DNA of 64,000 bases from the NCBI GenBank assembly GCA_964636965.1, contig CAZWST010000001.1, positions 17,676-81,675 of the forward strand, written 5' to 3'. This stretch comes from CAG-582 sp964636965. Its GTDB lineage: Bacteria > Bacillota_I > Bacilli_A > RF39 > UBA660. The stretch's first letter is position 1. Every line of letters starts with the position of its first letter. The notes beneath the pieces were generated by a model. It had not been told where the DNA came from. It made no database searches and saw only the letters and a list, made by a program, of their open reading frames with translations. Both the position numbers and the translations under genes were made by a program. Positions 57,047 through 64,000 of this stretch are shown piece by piece.

Positions 57047-57074
57047 CAAAAAAATCTATCTTTCGATAGATTTA
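57047..57074 (-). terminator. Rho-independent terminator of tRNA-Gly
   Basis: On the minus strand a 9-bp AAATCTATC/GATAGATTT stem (57052-57060 with 57065-57073) is followed by a run of T, about 40 nt after the tRNA 3' end. Flanking complementary TCGGAAC/GTTCCGA may fold around it. Confidence 0.8.
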
Positions 57075-57112
57075 TATATCAAGCTCAGAAAAGTTCCGAG
57101 CAGATTCCTCAA

Positions 57113-57187
57113 TGGAGCAAGTGAGGAGAATCGAACTCCCGTCTCAACCTTGGCAAGGTCGCATTCTAGCCGTTGAACCACACCTGC
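57113..57187 (-). tRNA. tRNA-Gly (anticodon GCC)
   Basis: A 75-nt cloverleaf with encoded CCA. The acceptor stem is GCAGGTG against CACTTGC with one G-T pair. The anticodon loop reads CTTGCCAAG (anticodon GCC), and the T-arm has GGGAGTTCGATTCTCC. Immediately upstream on the minus strand a promoter with TTGATT and TATATT, and downstream a terminator. The 3' end borders the mobile region, and the tRNA itself is intact. Confidence 0.93.
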
Positions 57188-57203
57188 ATTTGTTTGCATA
57201 ATT

Positions 57204-57232
57204 AATATAACAAATATTTTCTTTTAAATCAA
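57204..57232 (-). promoter_or_regulatory. tRNA-Gly promoter TTGATT-N17-TATATT
   Basis: On the minus strand -35 TTGATT (57227-57232), a 17-nt spacer and -10 TATATT (57204-57209) with a TG-T extension, 16 nt upstream of the mature tRNA 5' end. Confidence 0.8.
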
Positions 57233-57305
57233 GATAAAATTAGTGTTGCACTTCAACTATTTAATTGTTAGAATAGTTGTATTACTTAATTTAGGAGATG
57301 AATTT

Positions 57306-58004
57306 ATGGGAGATGTACAAAATAAAAAAGAATATACTGAATTATATTTTCAAAGTGATGAAGATAGATTGGGAGATAAAGGAACTTTAGAACATTTTAT
57401 TGAGTTAGATAAAACAGATGAAGTTATTAGTAAATGTGAAGATTTATTTGCTAAAGCTTTTAAATTTGCACGTGATAAGGGAATACCTGTTAGCTTTTTA
57501 CAAATAACAACATTTATTGGTGTAATAGTCACTTCTGAATATGAAAAGAGAAGAATGGATTTCTTTGAAGAATATTATAATTCTTCTACTGCTTATGATA
57601 GGGATACTATAAACAGAGAATATGATAAATTAATGGATGATATAGATGGTAATGTTTCTCATGATTATGTTCCTGTAGAATTTTTCTTTAATACTTTGTT
57701 TTCTGGTGTTGAGGGTGCTGATATGGATAAGTATGCTTATGATAATGGTATTGACATAAGCGAGACAGGAGACTGGATGGTTAAAGGAATAGTTAATTAT
57801 AATGAGTTTATTCGTAAAATGAGAAATTCTGGCTTTACAGTTAGTTTTTCTACTTATGATGAAACAGGTTCAGAAGATGTATCGTTTGATAAGTTATTAT
57901 CTTTATTAAAATCATCAGGTTTTGATACGAGCATTGATGTTGTTTTTGACACAAGAAAAGCAAAACAGACTATGAAGCAAAGACGTATTTATAAAAAATA
58001 CTAG
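57306..58004 (+). CDS. Hypothetical protein, 232 aa
   Basis: The ATG at 57306 (MGDVQNKKEYTELYF) follows TTAGGAGATGA; an in-frame ATG at 57243 has no ribosome site. The protein is acidic and mostly helical, with a C-terminal basic tail (KAKQTMKQRRIYKKY). SGFTVSFSTYDETGSEDVSFDKLLSLLKSSGFDTSIDVVF at about 180-220 suggests a small alpha/beta unit. Not recognised; no catalytic motif. It is monocistronic and lies between tRNA-Gly and the LtaS-like gene. Confidence 0.5.
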   Translation: MGDVQNKKEYTELYFQSDEDRLGDKGTLEHFIELDKTDEVISKCEDLFAKAFKFARDKGIPVSFLQITTFIGVIVTSEYEKRRMDFFEEYYNSSTAYDRDTINREYDKLMDDIDGNVSHDYVPVEFFFNTLFSGVEGADMDKYAYDNGIDISETGDWMVKGIVNYNEFIRKMRNSGFTVSFSTYDETGSEDVSFDKLLSLLKSSGFDTSIDVVFDTRKAKQTMKQRRIYKKY

Positions 58005-58041
58005 TTTAATTAGTCATTATCTATAAAAATTAATTTATTTA

Positions 58042-58050
58042 TGCTATAAT
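58042..58050 (+). promoter_or_regulatory. Extended -10 promoter TGCTATAAT
   Basis: TG-C-TATAAT lies 25 nt before the ATG at 58076. Confidence 0.6.
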
Positions 58051-58075
58051 GTTTCATAGTGGAAGGTAAATTAAT

Positions 58076-60166
58076 ATGGCTAAATTAAATAAAAAAATTA
58101 AGTCTTTTAGAAAAAAACTTAAAAACTTTGATTTTTCCCTTTTTATTCGTAAAAATAAAAAGAATTATGCAAACTTTTTTAGATATAATGTCCAATTTAT
58201 TTCTTATGTTTTATTGTGTCTTCTTAGTTGTTCTTTATTAAGAACTTTCACGATTGGTAAATTTTTTGATTTAGGTGCAATATTTTTTGATTTAGCTTTA
58301 ATTCTTGTGTTTGGGGCTTTTGCCTATCTTTTTAAACCGAGAAAACAGTTTCCTTATTTTCTTACAATTATGATTGTTATTACGATAATGAATGTTATTA
58401 ACTCTGTTTATTATTCTTTCTTTAATTCTTATGCATCTTTTGGATTACTTGCATCTTTAAGTCAAACAGGAGAAGTTACAGATGCTGTTTATGAAAAAAT
58501 AAAACTAACTCATTTAATATATATTATTTTACCAGTAATTTATTATTTTATTCATAAGTACTTAGTAAAGAAAGATTACTTTAGTGTTGTTGAGAAGATT
58601 GAAGTAGGTAAGAAACTATTTATTGAAGTTTTATTATTTAGTGGAATTTGTTTATCTATTAATGTTGCTTTTCTTACAGGTACTGATGTTTCGAGATTTT
58701 CTAAACAATGGAATAGGGAATATAATGTTGAGAGATTTGGTATAATTGTTTATCAACTTAATGATGGTGTACAAACTATTATTAATAGGCTTAGTTCTTT
58801 ATTTGGATATGAAGAGGCTGTAGAAAGATTTACAACTTACTTTAAAGAAAATCCTTATAAGCATGAAGAAAATGAATATACTGGCTTATTTGAAGGGTAT
58901 AATGTTGTCGTGATGCACTTGGAAAGTATTATGTCTTTCTTAATTGATTTAAAAATAAATGGTGAAGAAGTTACTCCTAATTTAAATAAATTAGTTAAAG
59001 AGTCCATGTACTTTGATAATTTCTATCCACAAGTAAGTGCCGGAACTTCAAGTGATACAGAATTTACTTTTTCATCAAGTTTGATGCCTGTTCAAAGTGG
59101 TACTGTCTTTGTATCTTACTATAATAGAAGTTATATAACACTTCAAAATTTACTAGCTGATAAAGGTTATTATACATTTTCAATGCATGGTAATAAAGCA
59201 AGTATGTGGAATAGAAATAAAATGCATCCAAAGCTTGGGTATATGGATTTTTATTCACAAGATCACTATACAATAGATGAAGAAGTTGGTTTAGGTTTAT
59301 CGGATCATTCATTCTTTAAACAAAGTGAATCTATTATTAAAGATATTAATACAATGGTAAATGATACAGATGAATATAATAATTATATGGGTACTATTAT
59401 AACATTATCTAATCATACACCTTTTATGAAAGATGGTATTCCTTTTTCAAATTTTGATGTAACATATCATACAGGAAAAAAAGATATTCTTGGAAATGAA
59501 ATAATATATGATTATTTAGAAGAAAAAGATTTGACTATGATGGGTAATTATATTAAAAGTGTTCATTATGCTGATAAATGTTTAGGTGAATATTTAGATT
59601 ATGTTAGAAGTAATCACGAATATGATAAGACTTTATTTGTTCTTTATGGAGATCATGCAGCACAGTTATCGAGAAAAGAATTTGGAAGGTTTATTAATTA
59701 TGATTTCTTAACAGGAGAGCAAAGAGAAGAAAGTGATCCAAAGTATGTAGATTATGATTACTATGAGAATGAACTATTTAAGAAAACTCCATTAATTCTA
59801 TGGACTAAAGATAAAAAGATTACTGGTAAGATTAGTTATCCAATGGGAATGATTGATTGTTTACCAACACTTGCTAATATGTTAGGAATTGTTAATAAAT
59901 ATCAACTGGGACATGATATATTTTCTATTAAAGATGATAATGTAGTGGTTTTTCCAAATGGAAATTTCTTAACTAATAAAGTTTATTATAATAATTCAAA
60001 GAATGAGACTAAAATATTCTTTGAGTCAGAAATATTAGATGATGATTATATAGATAAAAGAAGAAAATATGCTGATGAAATATTAACTATATCAAATGAT
60101 ATAATCGTCTATAATTTAATTGAGAGAGTTGTTAATGCAGAGAGTAAAGTAGGTGGAAAGATATGA
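58076..60166 (+). CDS. LTA synthase family protein (LtaS-like sulfatase-fold), 696 aa
   Basis: Five transmembrane helices in the first about 220 residues are followed by a sulfatase-type catalytic domain outside: NVVVMHLESIMSFLI (metal-binding Glu), SAGTSSDTEFTFSSSLMP (nucleophilic Thr in G-T-S-S-D-T-E-F), MHGNKASMWNR, ITLSNHTPFM and FVLYGDHAAQLSRKEF (Asp-His metal ligands). LtaS-type enzymes polymerise glycerol phosphate from phosphatidylglycerol onto lipoteichoic acid. The GKTSDSEF motif of LtaS is seen here as AGTSSDTEF. The next gene overlaps by 4 nt, so the membrane protein encoded there may work with it. Confidence 0.8.
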   Translation: MAKLNKKIKSFRKKLKNFDFSLFIRKNKKNYANFFRYNVQFISYVLLCLLSCSLLRTFTIGKFFDLGAIFFDLALILVFGAFAYLFKPRKQFPYFLTIMIVITIMNVINSVYYSFFNSYASFGLLASLSQTGEVTDAVYEKIKLTHLIYIILPVIYYFIHKYLVKKDYFSVVEKIEVGKKLFIEVLLFSGICLSINVAFLTGTDVSRFSKQWNREYNVERFGIIVYQLNDGVQTIINRLSSLFGYEEAVERFTTYFKENPYKHEENEYTGLFEGYNVVVMHLESIMSFLIDLKINGEEVTPNLNKLVKESMYFDNFYPQVSAGTSSDTEFTFSSSLMPVQSGTVFVSYYNRSYITLQNLLADKGYYTFSMHGNKASMWNRNKMHPKLGYMDFYSQDHYTIDEEVGLGLSDHSFFKQSESIIKDINTMVNDTDEYNNYMGTIITLSNHTPFMKDGIPFSNFDVTYHTGKKDILGNEIIYDYLEEKDLTMMGNYIKSVHYADKCLGEYLDYVRSNHEYDKTLFVLYGDHAAQLSRKEFGRFINYDFLTGEQREESDPKYVDYDYYENELFKKTPLILWTKDKKITGKISYPMGMIDCLPTLANMLGIVNKYQLGHDIFSIKDDNVVVFPNGNFLTNKVYYNNSKNETKIFFESEILDDDYIDKRRKYADEILTISNDIIVYNLIERVVNAESKVGGKI

Positions 60167-60819
60167 GTAAGAAAAAAGAAAAAAAAGAGTTGTCTGATAC
60201 TAAAAGAATTGTTCTTTTTACAATAGTTATTGTTTTAGTTGTTAGTTTAATTGGAGTTATTTCTTTCTTTGTCTTAAAAGATAAAGAAAACAAAACTGAA
60301 AGTGAGACTACTAAAACCAATACCCAAGAAATAGCTGGATATGGTATTACCGTAGATGATTTAGATTCTGAGTATTATCGTGTTGAATTTGCAAAATTAA
60401 AAGAAAATCTTGAAAGTGGAAATATTGATAATGATGCATATGCTGAGAGTATAGCTAAACTATTTTTAATAGATTTATATACGATTAAGACTAAGATTAA
60501 TAAATATGATATTGGTGGTATTGAAGAAGTTATACCAGAAGCAAGAGATAATTATGTTACTAATGTAACTGACACTATTTATAAATATGTAGAAGATAAT
60601 ACTAATGGAAAAAGAAATCAAAGTCTTCCTGTGGTATCAGAAATTAAGATAAATAATGTTAAAACTTCAGAGTTTAAGTTAAATAATAGTAATACTAAAT
60701 TACCATCTTATGTATTTGATGCAGAAATAATTTATAGTAGTGATTTAGGTTATGATACTAAAGCAGAAGTAACTGTTGTAAATCGTGATAATTTTATGTA
60801 TGTAGTAGAAAAGAATTAG
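60163..60819 (+). CDS. Single-pass membrane protein, 218 aa
   Basis: ATGA overlap with the LtaS-like gene. A lysine-rich cytoplasmic tail, one transmembrane helix (about 17-38) and an outer domain of about 180 residues with helices followed by beta strands (VTVVNRDNFMYVVE). The outer domain is rich in Asp, Asn and Thr, without Cys. No known family. Because of the tight coupling it may localise or regulate the LtaS-like enzyme. Confidence 0.55.
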   Translation: MSKKKEKKELSDTKRIVLFTIVIVLVVSLIGVISFFVLKDKENKTESETTKTNTQEIAGYGITVDDLDSEYYRVEFAKLKENLESGNIDNDAYAESIAKLFLIDLYTIKTKINKYDIGGIEEVIPEARDNYVTNVTDTIYKYVEDNTNGKRNQSLPVVSEIKINNVKTSEFKLNNSNTKLPSYVFDAEIIYSSDLGYDTKAEVTVVNRDNFMYVVEKN

Positions 60820-60836
60820 TTTTAATTCTTTTTTTC
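60809..60836 (+). terminator. Rho-independent terminator
   Basis: A 10-bp AAAAGAATTA/TAATTCTTTT stem (60809-60818 with 60823-60832) and a T-run. The stop codon is in the stem. Confidence 0.85.
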
Positions 60837-60878
60837 GTTTATTTATGTTATTATAGAAGATAAAAAAGAGATGATTAT

Positions 60879-62411
60879 ATGGAAAACATTAGAATTATAG
60901 GGAAAAATTATAACTTTGATGATTTAGTTACTTATGGAGACTATATGGCTAAAGTAAAACCAGAAGAGAAGTTTGGTAAAGCTAAAGTTATATTAGTTAC
61001 AGCAACTACTCCAACTAAGTATGGTGAAGGGAAAACCACAGTAGCTATTGGGCTTTCAGATGCATTAAATATTAAGGGACATAAATCTATAGTGAATTTA
61101 AGAGAGCCATCTATGGGACCTGTATTTGGACTTAAAGGTGGAGCAACTGGTGGAGGTAACTCAAAAATATTACCAGAAAATGAAATTAACTTACATTTTA
61201 CGGGAGATTTTCATGCAATAACAACAGCTAATAATTTGATTTCTTCAGTTATAGATAATGAAATTTATCATGATAATAAATTGGATATTGCAAATGTGAC
61301 ATTTAATAGATGTTTAGATATTAATGATCGAGCTTTAAGACATGTTAAATTAAATGGAAGAGATGAAGAATTCTCTATTACTGCTGCTAGTGAAATAATG
61401 GCAGTATTTACTCTTGCAAAAGATATGAATGATTTAAGAAGACGATTAGATGATATCGTGATTGGATATAACTCTCGAATGAATCCAATTCACTTAAGTG
61501 CTCTTTCAATTACAGATGCTTTACTTGGAATTTTAGAAAATGCTTTTAAACCTAACTTAGTTCAAACAAGTGGTGGTTATGCAAGTTTAGTTCATGGTGG
61601 ACCTTTTGCCAATATTGCACATGGATGTTCTTCAATTATCTCTTTAAAGACTGCAACTAATCATGCTGATTATGTAGTTACTGAAGCTGGTTTCGGAGCA
61701 GATGCTGGAGCATATAAATTTATGGATATTTTAACTCGTGATAATAAATTTGATTTAAATGCTATAGTTTTAGTTACAACTGTTAGAGCATTAAAAGAAT
61801 GCGGCGATGGTTCTTTAGAAAGTGGTATATATAATTTAAAAACTCATGTTAATAACTTGCTACTTATGAACAATAATGTAATTGTTACCATAAATAAATT
61901 TAGTGATGATACGGAAGAAGATATTAATTTTATTAAAGATTATTCAAGTGCTTTAGGAGTTAAGAGTGTCGTTAATGAAGTATTTGATAAAGGTGGAATT
62001 GGAGCTTTAGATCTTGCTCACGAGGTACTTCTTACTTCCGAAAAGAATAAGATTAATTATCTATATGACTTGGAAGATAATCTTTATTCGAAGATAGATA
62101 CGTATGTTAAGAATATTTGTCATGCTGAAGGTTTTACTTGTTCATTTGAAGTTATGAACAAAATAAATTATTTAGATAAATATAAATATCCGATATGTGT
62201 TGCTAAGACTCAATATAGTTTGGGTGATGATAAAAATTTAAAAGGAGATATTAGTAATAAAAAGATGGTTTTAACTAATATTGAAGTTAAGAATGGAGCT
62301 AAATTAATAGTTTGCTATTTTGGATCTATTCTTACTATGCCAGGGTTAAGTGAAAATCCAAGTGTTAAAGAAATTACTTATAAAGATGGAATCCTTACTT
62401 TGCCTAGATAA
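60879..62411 (+). CDS. fhs: Formate-tetrahydrofolate ligase
   Basis: The P-loop TTPTKYGEGKTTVAIGL (about 43-59), REPSMGPVFGLKGGATGGG, LHFTGDFHAITTANNLISSVIDN, ILENAFKPNLVQTSGG, FANIAHGCSS and TEAGFGADAGAYKFMDI are typical of Fhs. The C-terminus ends ILTMPGLSENPSVKEITYKDGILTL. At 510 residues the protein is about 45 shorter than most bacterial Fhs; internal loops rather than the ends seem reduced. It makes 10-formyl-THF from formate, ATP and THF for purine synthesis and one-carbon metabolism. It follows RBS AGAGATGA and ends in a shared terminator. Confidence 0.92.
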   Translation: MENIRIIGKNYNFDDLVTYGDYMAKVKPEEKFGKAKVILVTATTPTKYGEGKTTVAIGLSDALNIKGHKSIVNLREPSMGPVFGLKGGATGGGNSKILPENEINLHFTGDFHAITTANNLISSVIDNEIYHDNKLDIANVTFNRCLDINDRALRHVKLNGRDEEFSITAASEIMAVFTLAKDMNDLRRRLDDIVIGYNSRMNPIHLSALSITDALLGILENAFKPNLVQTSGGYASLVHGGPFANIAHGCSSIISLKTATNHADYVVTEAGFGADAGAYKFMDILTRDNKFDLNAIVLVTTVRALKECGDGSLESGIYNLKTHVNNLLLMNNNVIVTINKFSDDTEEDINFIKDYSSALGVKSVVNEVFDKGGIGALDLAHEVLLTSEKNKINYLYDLEDNLYSKIDTYVKNICHAEGFTCSFEVMNKINYLDKYKYPICVAKTQYSLGDDKNLKGDISNKKMVLTNIEVKNGAKLIVCYFGSILTMPGLSENPSVKEITYKDGILTLPR

Positions 62412-62447
62412 AAAAATAAGAGCTAATTTTTAGCTCTTTATTTTTTT
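62411..62447. terminator. Bidirectional terminator
   Basis: An AAGAGCTA/TAGCTCTT stem (62418-62425 with 62431-62438) with flanking A and T tracts, between fhs and the DUF378 gene. Confidence 0.8.
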
Positions 62448-62646
62448 AATCTTCATCTAAATGAGTAAATAGGATACCAACATTAATCAAACCTGTTAAT
62501 CCTACAATTGAGTAAATAACTCTTGCGATTACAGATCCCACACCAAATACTGATTCAATTATATTGATGTCTAGTAAACCTATAAATCCCCAGTTAAGCG
62601 CTCCAATGATAGTAATAACTAAACACGCTTTCTGTAATGTATTCAT
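62446..62646 (-). CDS. DUF378 family membrane protein, 66 aa
   Basis: Two transmembrane helices (about 5-25 and 37-60) with the DUF378 pattern: LQKACLVITIIGALNWGFIGL then IARVIYSIVGLTGLINVGILF. The family is small and of unknown function; the INWGLIG-like motif (ALNWGFIGL) is characteristic. GAGGTTGAG precedes the ATG. Monocistronic. Confidence 0.85.
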   Translation of the reverse strand: MNTLQKACLVITIIGALNWGFIGLLDINIIESVFGVGSVIARVIYSIVGLTGLINVGILFTHLDED

Positions 62647-62796
62647 GTCTCAACCTCATTTCTACTAATATTGTTAACCGAATACATTATTTTATACATA
62701 AATATTTACATCTTATTTTGTCTTGTTTTTTTTCGTTTTGTCGAATCCGTTTAATCGTATATACAATTAGAGTAAACTTCTAATTGGGTGATAATT

Positions 62797-63114
62797 ATGT
62801 TAAAAATTAATATGGAATATAGGAAAGGTATTTTATTCGTTAGATTAAAAGGAAATTTAAATGCTAATACTTCAGATAAGTTTTTAGAATATGTAATCCC
62901 GATTATAAAAGACTATGGAATACGTTATGTTGTATATAATCTAGGAGAACTTGTGTGTTTAGATTCAATTGGAGAAAAAGCACTTATTAGTGCAGGAGAA
63001 GAAGCTAAGATGAATCAGGGAAAAGTACTTATTGTGAATAATAAGATAAATACAATTGCAGATTACGACAATGTATCTAATGAATTAGTGGCTTTAAATA
63101 TCTTGAAAGTATAA
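62797..63114 (+). CDS. STAS-domain anti-sigma factor antagonist (SpoIIAA-like), 105 aa
   Basis: The ATG at 62797 (MLKINMEYRKGI) follows GGGTGAT; a GTG at 62788 lies inside that site. The STAS core is complete: ILFVRLKGNLNANTSDKFLEYVIPII, IRYVVYNLGELVCLDSIGEKALISAGEEAK, KVLIVNNK. The Ser in LDSIGEKAL is at the position phosphorylated in SpoIIAA. Such proteins bind anti-sigma factors and thereby free the sigma. The sigma gene follows with a TAATG junction (one base shared), but no SpoIIAB-like kinase gene lies between, unlike the spoIIA operon of Bacillus. Confidence 0.75.
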   Translation: MLKINMEYRKGILFVRLKGNLNANTSDKFLEYVIPIIKDYGIRYVVYNLGELVCLDSIGEKALISAGEEAKMNQGKVLIVNNKINTIADYDNVSNELVALNILKV

Positions 63115-63725
63115 TGGATGACTTACGGCAGTACGATTGGTTAATAAAAAGTATAGCTCGAAAATTCTATAATGTAGAAAGTGAAGATTTATATCAAGCC
63201 GGTTGTTTGGGACTAATTAAAGCATACAGAAACTATAATAATCCTGATGTGGTTTTTAGTGAATATGCTAAAAAGTATGTATTTGGAGAGATGTATGAAT
63301 TATCAGTTAAAAGTCGTAATATAAAGATGAATAAATATTATTTGCATGTTTATAAATTAGTAACTAAAGCTTATTCTCATTTAACTCAAGAATTAGGTAA
63401 ATGTCCGAGTCTTATGGATATAAGTGCATATTTAGAAATGGATTTATCGGAAATTGAATATGTAGTTACTTTAATGGAAGATATGTTTAGTTTGGATGAT
63501 GAATATGCAAGTATTCAAGTTGGAGAATCTTTAAACTTAGATGAAAAAATACTTTTAAATGATTCTATTCAAAGTTTAGATCCGTTATCATCTGCTGTAA
63601 TTGACTACCGATACAATAAAGATTTAACTCAAAGTGAGGTAGCTAAACTACTTGGTATTTCACAAGTTAAAGTATCAAGAATAGAAAGTAAAAGTAAAGA
63701 TAAAATACTTAAATATATTGCTTAA
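63114..63725 (+). CDS. RNA polymerase sigma factor (SigF/SigG/SigB-type), 203 aa
   Basis: Region 2 is seen in LIKSIARKFYNVESEDLYQAGCLGLIKAYRNYNNPDVVFSEYAKKYVFGEMYELSVKSRNIKMNKY (DLYQAGCLGLIKA is the core-binding 2.1-2.2 signature). Region 3 is TQELGKCPSLMDISAYLEMDLSEIEYV, and region 4 is LDPLSSAVIDYRYNKDLTQSEVAKLLGISQVKVSRIESKSKDKIL with the helix-turn-helix. Region 2.4 is somewhat divergent. The size of about 200 aa is short (SigF has about 255), with reduced region 3. Coupled to the SpoIIAA-like gene; a terminator follows. Confidence 0.85.
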   Translation: MDDLRQYDWLIKSIARKFYNVESEDLYQAGCLGLIKAYRNYNNPDVVFSEYAKKYVFGEMYELSVKSRNIKMNKYYLHVYKLVTKAYSHLTQELGKCPSLMDISAYLEMDLSEIEYVVTLMEDMFSLDDEYASIQVGESLNLDEKILLNDSIQSLDPLSSAVIDYRYNKDLTQSEVAKLLGISQVKVSRIESKSKDKILKYIA

Positions 63726-63755
63726 AAACTTCTAATAAAAATTAGAAGTTTTTTT
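63725..63755 (+). terminator. Rho-independent terminator
   Basis: A 10-bp AACTTCTAAT/ATTAGAAGTT stem (63727-63736 with 63741-63750), AAAA loop and T-run. Confidence 0.9.
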
Positions 63756-63801
63756 GAAAGATAAATTTTTTATAAGCTACTTGCTAATCTATTATATTTA
63801 G

Positions 63802-63810
63802 TGATATAAT
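63802..63810 (+). promoter_or_regulatory. Extended -10 promoter TGATATAAT of a structured leader
   Basis: TG-A-TATAAT opens a transcription unit whose first about 160 nt are non-coding. Confidence 0.65.
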
Positions 63811-63816
63811 GAATAT

Positions 63817-63934
63817 GTCAAGGAAACTTGCATAAATTAAAGAAGGATACATTTGATTGTGGTTGATCAAATGCAATCCCTTTTGGGTACAGCATCTGAA
63901 ATCACTTAGTTGTGAAATCAGATGCTTTTGCTAT
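63817..63934 (+). ncRNA. Structured leader RNA with attenuator-type terminator
   Basis: From about 63817 a leader contains a hairpin CATTTGAT/ATCAAATG (63850-63857 with 63866-63873), extended by AAGGAT/ATCCCTT, and then a terminator hairpin AGCATCTGA/TCAGATGCT (63891-63899 with 63918-63926) with an internal loop and T-rich tail. No small open frame of note. It could be a cis-acting leader that controls the gene starting near 63974 or a free small RNA. No known riboswitch core was recognised. Confidence 0.5.
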
Positions 63935-63973
63935 TTTAGAAGTAGAATAATTACAACTAAGAATAGGAGTAAT

Positions 63974-64000
63974 ATTATAATAAATAGAGAAAATTCTCTT
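63974..64000 (+). CDS. Possible start of infC (translation initiation factor IF-3), cut by the window edge
   Basis: AGGAG (63965-63969) is followed by ATT-ATA-ATA-AAT-AGA-GAA-AAT-TCT-CTT, reading x-I-I-N-R-E-N-S-L. IF-3 proteins commonly begin with a short I-N-x-x-I/N-type segment, and infC is known for ATT/ATA start codons and for an attenuator leader, both seen here. No ATG, GTG or TTG start is available. Only nine codons are visible, so this is tentative. Confidence 0.3.

Noticed and set aside
57022..57090. Direct repeat CAAGCTCA (near 57022 and 57082) as an att site
   Set aside because: Eight bases, both copies on the same side of the island and around the tRNA terminator; more likely part of the tRNA 3' trailer fold.
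58005..58020. Terminator after the 232-aa gene
   Set aside because: Only a short ACTAG-type stem without a T-run; too weak to call.
63880..63900. T-box-like GGGTAC-GC stretch in the last leader
   Set aside because: A T-box needs a long stem I with specifier loop and the conserved antiterminator bulge; only about 70 nt precede this stretch and the rest of the consensus is missing.
1..64000. CRISPR arrays
   Set aside because: No regularly spaced direct repeats of 20-40 bases were seen; the repeats found are hairpins and operators.
1..64000. Mycoplasma-type genetic code (TGA = Trp)
   Set aside because: TGA ends several genes (9495, 26117) and Trp is encoded by TGG throughout the recognised proteins.

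Overview
The window is AT-rich chromosomal DNA (roughly 30 % G+C by eye) from a low-GC Gram-positive bacterium. TAA is the commonest stop and TGA is also used as a stop (for example at 26115-26117), so this is the standard code and not the Mycoplasma code. An LTA-synthase-like protein, two-component and TetR regulators, L-lactate dehydrogenase, formate-THF ligase and a sporulation-type sigma/STAS pair fit an anaerobic, fermentative Bacillota, possibly one of the small-genome gut lineages near Mollicutes/RF39. That placement is inference.

Layout. 1-8 kb: mostly unrecognised proteins, including a free-standing RNA-polymerase-alpha-CTD-like protein, a UDG-like protein, an HExxH protein and a protein with an altered HQxxH motif plus a transglutaminase-like C-terminus. 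8-11.5 kb: a four-gene operon of a HhH-GPD DNA-glycosylase-like protein, a uracil-DNA-glycosylase-like protein, an unknown protein and a PurA homologue whose GDEGKGK loop has become GSCGKAK, the Asp-to-Ser change associated with phage PurZ. 11.6-17.4 kb: ABC/FtsX transporter, OmpR-type regulator, histidine kinase and thioredoxin-like protein, behind a direct-repeat operator. 17.4-36.7 kb: housekeeping and accessory genes (ldh, secreted nuclease, NagZ-like, DUF1848, ASCH proteins, Nudix, HAD, HhH-GPD, SDR, RlmN-like, DUF2207, transglutaminase-like, GNAT, Ppx/GppA-like). 36.7-42.5 kb: TetR-controlled ABC/FtsX operon and an ABC exporter. 42.6-46.2 kb: small enzymes and a decayed gene. 46.2-57.0 kb: a mobile defence region with an ASCH + STAND NTPase pair, a C5 methyltransferase with HpaII-like endonuclease, a MOBV relaxase and a large serine recombinase, next to tRNA-Gly. 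57.3-64 kb: LtaS-like protein, fhs, DUF378, STAS protein and sigma factor, then a structured leader RNA at the edge.

Themes. The window is rich in proteins that act on nucleic-acid bases or nucleotides: two UDG-like, two HhH-GPD-like, five ASCH, two Nudix, a nucleotidase-like HAD, a deoxyribosyltransferase-like protein and the PurZ-like protein. The 8-11.5 kb operon is the best candidate for an undescribed system. Gene starts are very compact: extended -10 boxes (TGnTATAAT) recur, and in at least seven cases exactly 16 nt separate the -10 box from the start codon, leaving room for little more than the Shine-Dalgarno sequence. All functional statements come from reading motifs; no database search was run.
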